7,454 bases of DNA. It comes from an uncultured Nitrospina sp. Lineage in GTDB: Bacteria; Nitrospinota; Nitrospinia; Nitrospinales; VA-1. Shown here in pieces: positions 5,528 through 7,454 of this stretch. The stretch's first letter is position 1; each line of letters opens with the position of its first letter. The stretch is taken from assembly GCA_950072225.1 (NCBI GenBank), contig CATMOP010000092.1, positions 1 through 7,454 of the forward strand. The letters run 5' to 3'. Made by a program: the position numbers and the translations under genes. The notes under the pieces were generated by a model. That model did not search any database, had not been told where the DNA came from, and was given only the letters and a program-made list of their open reading frames with translations.

Positions 5528-5617
5528 CAAATGGCAGGTGCCAAAAAAATTAAAAAGCACCAATCAACAAATTTCTTGTTATCGTTAAAGAAGGGAATAT
5601 TGTCATACAAACGGAAT

Positions 5618-5872
5618 TTAGGACAAAATCAGGGGGCCGATAACTTCAAAAAAAATCAATGGTCGGACCCGCACATGATCCCAATTCATGTAATGGCAAT
5701 AGTCTCCCTTTTTGAATTCCTCTGAAAAATAATAAAAAACAAATTGTTTGGGTATTTCCCTTATAATCTTCAAAGCTGGAAACTCAAATCCAGAATCTAA
5801 GGGACTCCTTTTCCTTAATCTGGCATTGATCTTTTGACCCCATGGTTGTGGAATGAAAATTTGCCTTACCAT
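5618..5872 (-). pseudogene. Probable cupredoxin-like remnant in the spacer after tRNA-Leu
   Basis: The 342-base AT-rich stretch 5511-5852 has no plus-strand gene. Its minus strand reads as 84 residues resembling a small copper-binding cupredoxin: WGQKINARLRKRSPLDSGFEF (11-31), then FPALKIIREIP (31-41), then FKKGDYCHYMNWDH (53-66). These fit the family's order: a GQ-x-V-x-L-x-L strand, a DHxF..P segment, a PPG turn, and a GxYxxxC...H...M copper loop. The position expected for the first histidine ligand is S27. C59, H60, M62 and H66 remain as possible loop ligands. No signal peptide is present, and the 5' end runs into the divergent glycosyltransferase start (20-base overlap). A GGGAG 8 bases before the ATG may be coincidental, since it lies in glycosyltransferase codons. 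It could instead be a short expressed protein or a chance frame; the assignment is from pattern recall only. Confidence 0.35.
5737..5804 (+). promoter_or_regulatory. Candidate promoter and fold upstream of the glycosyltransferase
   Basis: A consensus TATAAT lies at 5762-5767, about 85 bases before the glycosyltransferase start, but no good -35 is at 16-18 bases; TTGTTT at 5744-5749 is too close. AAACAA-A-TTGTTT (5737-5749) is a perfect palindrome just upstream. CCCTTA (5758-5763) pairs with TAAGGG (5798-5803), enclosing CTGGA/TCCAG (5776-5780, 5789-5793). Part of this may simply be composition of the cupredoxin-like reading frame on the other strand. Confidence 0.2.
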
Positions 5873-6995
5873 TTATTCTTCTCCCTGGTCTGAGTTTGCG
5901 GGTGGGGGGCAGATTGCCGTGCATCATCTTGCCTGTGCTTTACAGAGAATGGGGCATGAGGTTCATGCGCTTTATTCTAAAAGTCCCGGCGAGAAGATTT
6001 CAGCAAAAACCCCTTATACCGTACATTGGACCTCCCATTTTCACTGCGCCACGCTGAACCTGGACATTTTTTCCTATTACCGTGCCATGAAACGCCTGAT
6101 GAAATGGGAACGTTTCGATATTTTGCATGGCAATGCCGAAGAGGCATTTTTTGCCAGCGGTATTGCCCGGACTTTCAAGGCCGGCTACCTGTTTACCAAC
6201 CACTCTTGTATGATCCCGGAAACCGGGATGATTCGCGGGATGTTGCGCCCATGGTCTTTTTTAAAAACCATCAACAATTATTTGTTACGTTCCTCAGCTT
6301 TCAACGCTTCCCGGGTCATCACCTTCAGCGAGTTTTCAAAAATACTGGTTCTCAAAGGGTTGAGAAAGAAAAAAGGAAAAAAGGTAATGGTGGTTGCTCC
6401 AGGAATAGATTCCACCTGGTTCGAAGTGAAAAGGCAGGCAGAGGGTTCCAGGGATCTGGTATTGTGGGGGCGGATGGAAGACGAAAAAGGAATTTCCGAA
6501 CTTCTCCGGACATTGAAAGAAGTTGCGGGGCGAATCCCGGAAGTCCGGCTTCATTTGATCGGAGAAGGCACCATGACCGAATCCTACCAGAAACAGGCAG
6601 AGGATCTGGGAGTGCTGGATCGGGTCAATTTCCATGGCTGGATGGAGGTCGATGCCATTCAGCAATTTACCGCCAAATGCGCTGTTGGGGTTTTTCCCTC
6701 CCGGGTCGAGAGTTTTGGGTTGTCCATGGCGGAAGCGATGGGGGCGGGACTGCCCATCATTGCAACCCGGGTGGGGGCGCTTCCGGAGCTTATTGAGGAT
6801 GGAGTGACAGGAACCCTGGTGCCCTCAGGCAATATCCCGGCCCTTTACCGTGCCATCCTGGAAAAACTGGAAAACCCCGATCGGGCTCAGACCCTTGCAG
6901 ATGCTGGAAGGGAATTGGTGCGCCAGCGTTTTTCCTGGGATCAATCCGCCCGAGAAATGACAGAAATTTATCAGGCCGTTCGGGATGAAATATAG
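5853..6995 (+). CDS. Glycosyltransferase, GT4 (GT-B) family
   Basis: A 380-residue retaining glycosyltransferase, probably cytoplasmic or membrane-associated, transferring a sugar from a nucleotide-sugar donor to a lipid, glycan or small acceptor. N-terminal Rossmann-like half: MKICLTIYSSPW followed by the glycine-rich GGGQIAVHHLACAL (17-30). C-terminal donor-binding half: VVAPGID (180-186), WGRMEDEKG (205-213), the HLIGEG strand (234-239), VNFHGWM (258-264), and the E-x7-E type signature E286-SFGLSMA-E294, followed by GLPIIATRVGALPELI (299-314) and GTLVPSGN (320-327). ATG 5853 is the only reasonable start because it begins the first beta strand, yet it has no clear ribosome binding site. Donor and acceptor cannot be inferred. 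The gene follows the tRNA-Leu spacer and precedes a radical SAM gene after 96 bases; its own terminator is not obvious. Confidence 0.92.
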   Translation: MKICLTIYSSPWSEFAGGGQIAVHHLACALQRMGHEVHALYSKSPGEKISAKTPYTVHWTSHFHCATLNLDIFSYYRAMKRLMKWERFDILHGNAEEAFFASGIARTFKAGYLFTNHSCMIPETGMIRGMLRPWSFLKTINNYLLRSSAFNASRVITFSEFSKILVLKGLRKKKGKKVMVVAPGIDSTWFEVKRQAEGSRDLVLWGRMEDEKGISELLRTLKEVAGRIPEVRLHLIGEGTMTESYQKQAEDLGVLDRVNFHGWMEVDAIQQFTAKCAVGVFPSRVESFGLSMAEAMGAGLPIIATRVGALPELIEDGVTGTLVPSGNIPALYRAILEKLENPDRAQTLADAGRELVRQRFSWDQSAREMTEIYQAVRDEI

Positions 6996-7036
6996 GGTAA
7001 AGTTTCCTCCCTAATCCCAACAAAAGTCTCAATAAA

Positions 7037-7071
7037 TGGTATAGAATACCCGATAAGGTAATCAAATTACC
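7037..7071 (+). promoter_or_regulatory. Extended -10 element plus perfect palindrome before the radical SAM gene
   Basis: TGGTATAGA (7037-7045) fits an extended -10 (TGn plus TATAGA, 5 of 6), with only a weak -35 match near 7018. Eleven bases downstream, GGTAAT-CAA-ATTACC (7057-7071) is a perfect inverted repeat spanning roughly +5 to +19 of the expected transcript. It could be a repressor operator or a short 5' leader hairpin. It lacks a T tract, so it is not a typical terminator. The gene's start codon is 21 bases beyond the palindrome. Confidence 0.4.
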
Positions 7072-7091
7072 CCCTCAAGGTCCTCGAAACC

Positions 7092-7454
7092 ATGAACCGT
7101 CTCACCCAAACCAACCCTCGTCCATTCCAAAGATTTCAGGCGCATGGCTCGGCAAAAGGGTTCCTTGGGTGGTCTATCGCCAAAACAGTTGTAAAATCCT
7201 GGATCAAAAAACTGCCATTTTTTCTGGAAATGGATTATTTCCGCCGGCGGGCTTATGAGTCTCCTTTATTTGATATGACGGTAAAGCCTCTGGCCGACAC
7301 CCTGGCCGAATGGCCGAAAGCTCTGGTCCTTGATATTACAAATCGATGCAACGCGAAATGTGTTTGGTGCCCCCAACCTAGACTTAAGGATCTTGGGGCA
7401 ATGCAGATGCCGCTTTTCAAGAAAATTATAGATAATTACGCCACTCGAGGGGGG
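7092..7454 (+). CDS. Radical SAM domain protein (3' end outside window)
   Basis: The first 121 residues of a radical SAM enzyme; the frame is open to the last base. After a basic N-terminal extension of about 75 residues, LVLDITNRCNAKCVWCP (78-94) carries the CX3CX2C motif (C86, C90, C93) that holds the [4Fe-4S] cluster cleaving S-adenosylmethionine. The ITNRCNxxCxxCP wording and the following MPLFKKIIDNY helix are typical of the SPASM/MoaA-like branch, which modifies peptides, cofactors or sugars. The C-terminal half that would show auxiliary cluster sites is missing, so the substrate is unknown. ATG 7092 follows AAGG (7077-7080) by 11 bases, a slightly long spacing. It sits 96 bases after the glycosyltransferase and appears to have its own promoter region. 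Confidence 0.9.
   Translation, partial: MNRLTQTNPRPFQRFQAHGSAKGFLGWSIAKTVVKSWIKKLPFFLEMDYFRRRAYESPLFDMTVKPLADTLAEWPKALVLDITNRCNAKCVWCPQPRLKDLGAMQMPLFKKIIDNYATRGG

Noticed and set aside
5349..5588. Plus-strand 79-residue frame reading AEVAELVDAHDSG...
   Set aside because: This is the well-known artefactual translation of a tRNA-Leu gene; the cloverleaf at 5424-5510 explains it fully.
5511..5617. Prophage or integrative element attachment site at the tRNA-Leu 3' end
   Set aside because: No integrase gene and no second copy of the tRNA 3' end are visible; only a trailer hairpin and AT-rich sequence are present.
6026..6796. 256-residue plus-strand frame inside the glycosyltransferase gene
   Set aside because: It is a shifted-frame shadow of a gene with clear GT4 motifs. 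Its own translation shows no domain pattern and is rich in residues typical of frame-shifted GC-rich codons.
6990..7017. Terminator after the glycosyltransferase (TAGGG/CCCTA arms)
   Set aside because: Only five pairs with a long loop and no T tract; not enough to call a terminator.

Overview
The window looks like ordinary chromosome from a Gram-negative bacterium with moderate GC content (a little under 50% by eye). Evidence: a TatB-like translocase subunit, a bifunctional RibF, a Dus enzyme, a CCA-encoding tRNA-Leu, and two TTG start codons with good ribosome binding sites. A deltaproteobacterial or Nitrospinota-like host would fit, but this is only an impression; nothing here fixes the taxon.

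Layout. Positions 1-968 hold the 3' part of a tRNA-dihydrouridine synthase. A spacer with a foldback repeat (989-1045) follows, then a SpoU/TrmH-type RNA 2'-O-methyltransferase (1106-1918), with a small four-helix DUF2231-type membrane protein 8 bp downstream (1927-2346). Convergent to it on the minus strand is a second, shorter DUF2231-like membrane protein (2398-2778). Its last codons appear to double as an intrinsic terminator. Upstream of that gene lie a second copy of the foldback repeat (2799-2856), a GC-rich stem-loop, and a TatB-like gene (2894-3190, minus) with a recognisable promoter. Divergent from tatB is a two-gene unit: ribF (3334-4266), translationally coupled through a TTGA overlap to a polytopic protein of the lysylphosphatidylglycerol-synthase transmembrane family (4263-5324). 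It ends at an intrinsic terminator.

Next is tRNA-Leu(CAG) (5424-5510) with an extended -10 promoter. It is followed by a 342-bp AT-rich spacer whose minus strand reads as a degraded cupredoxin-like domain (5618-5872). A GT4-type glycosyltransferase (5853-6995) follows. Then comes a short spacer with an extended -10 element and a perfect 6-3-6 palindrome. The window ends in the N-terminal third or so of a radical SAM protein (7092 to the window end).

Functionally this is a mosaic of housekeeping genes: RNA modification (dus, trmH), flavin cofactor synthesis (ribF), protein export (tatB) and translation (tRNA-Leu). Envelope or membrane genes are interspersed. No defence system, CRISPR array, transposase or integrase is visible. 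The most unusual items are the two-copy ~55-bp foldback repeat, the inverted DUF2231 paralogue pair with one shortened partner, and the probable cupredoxin relic behind the tRNA.
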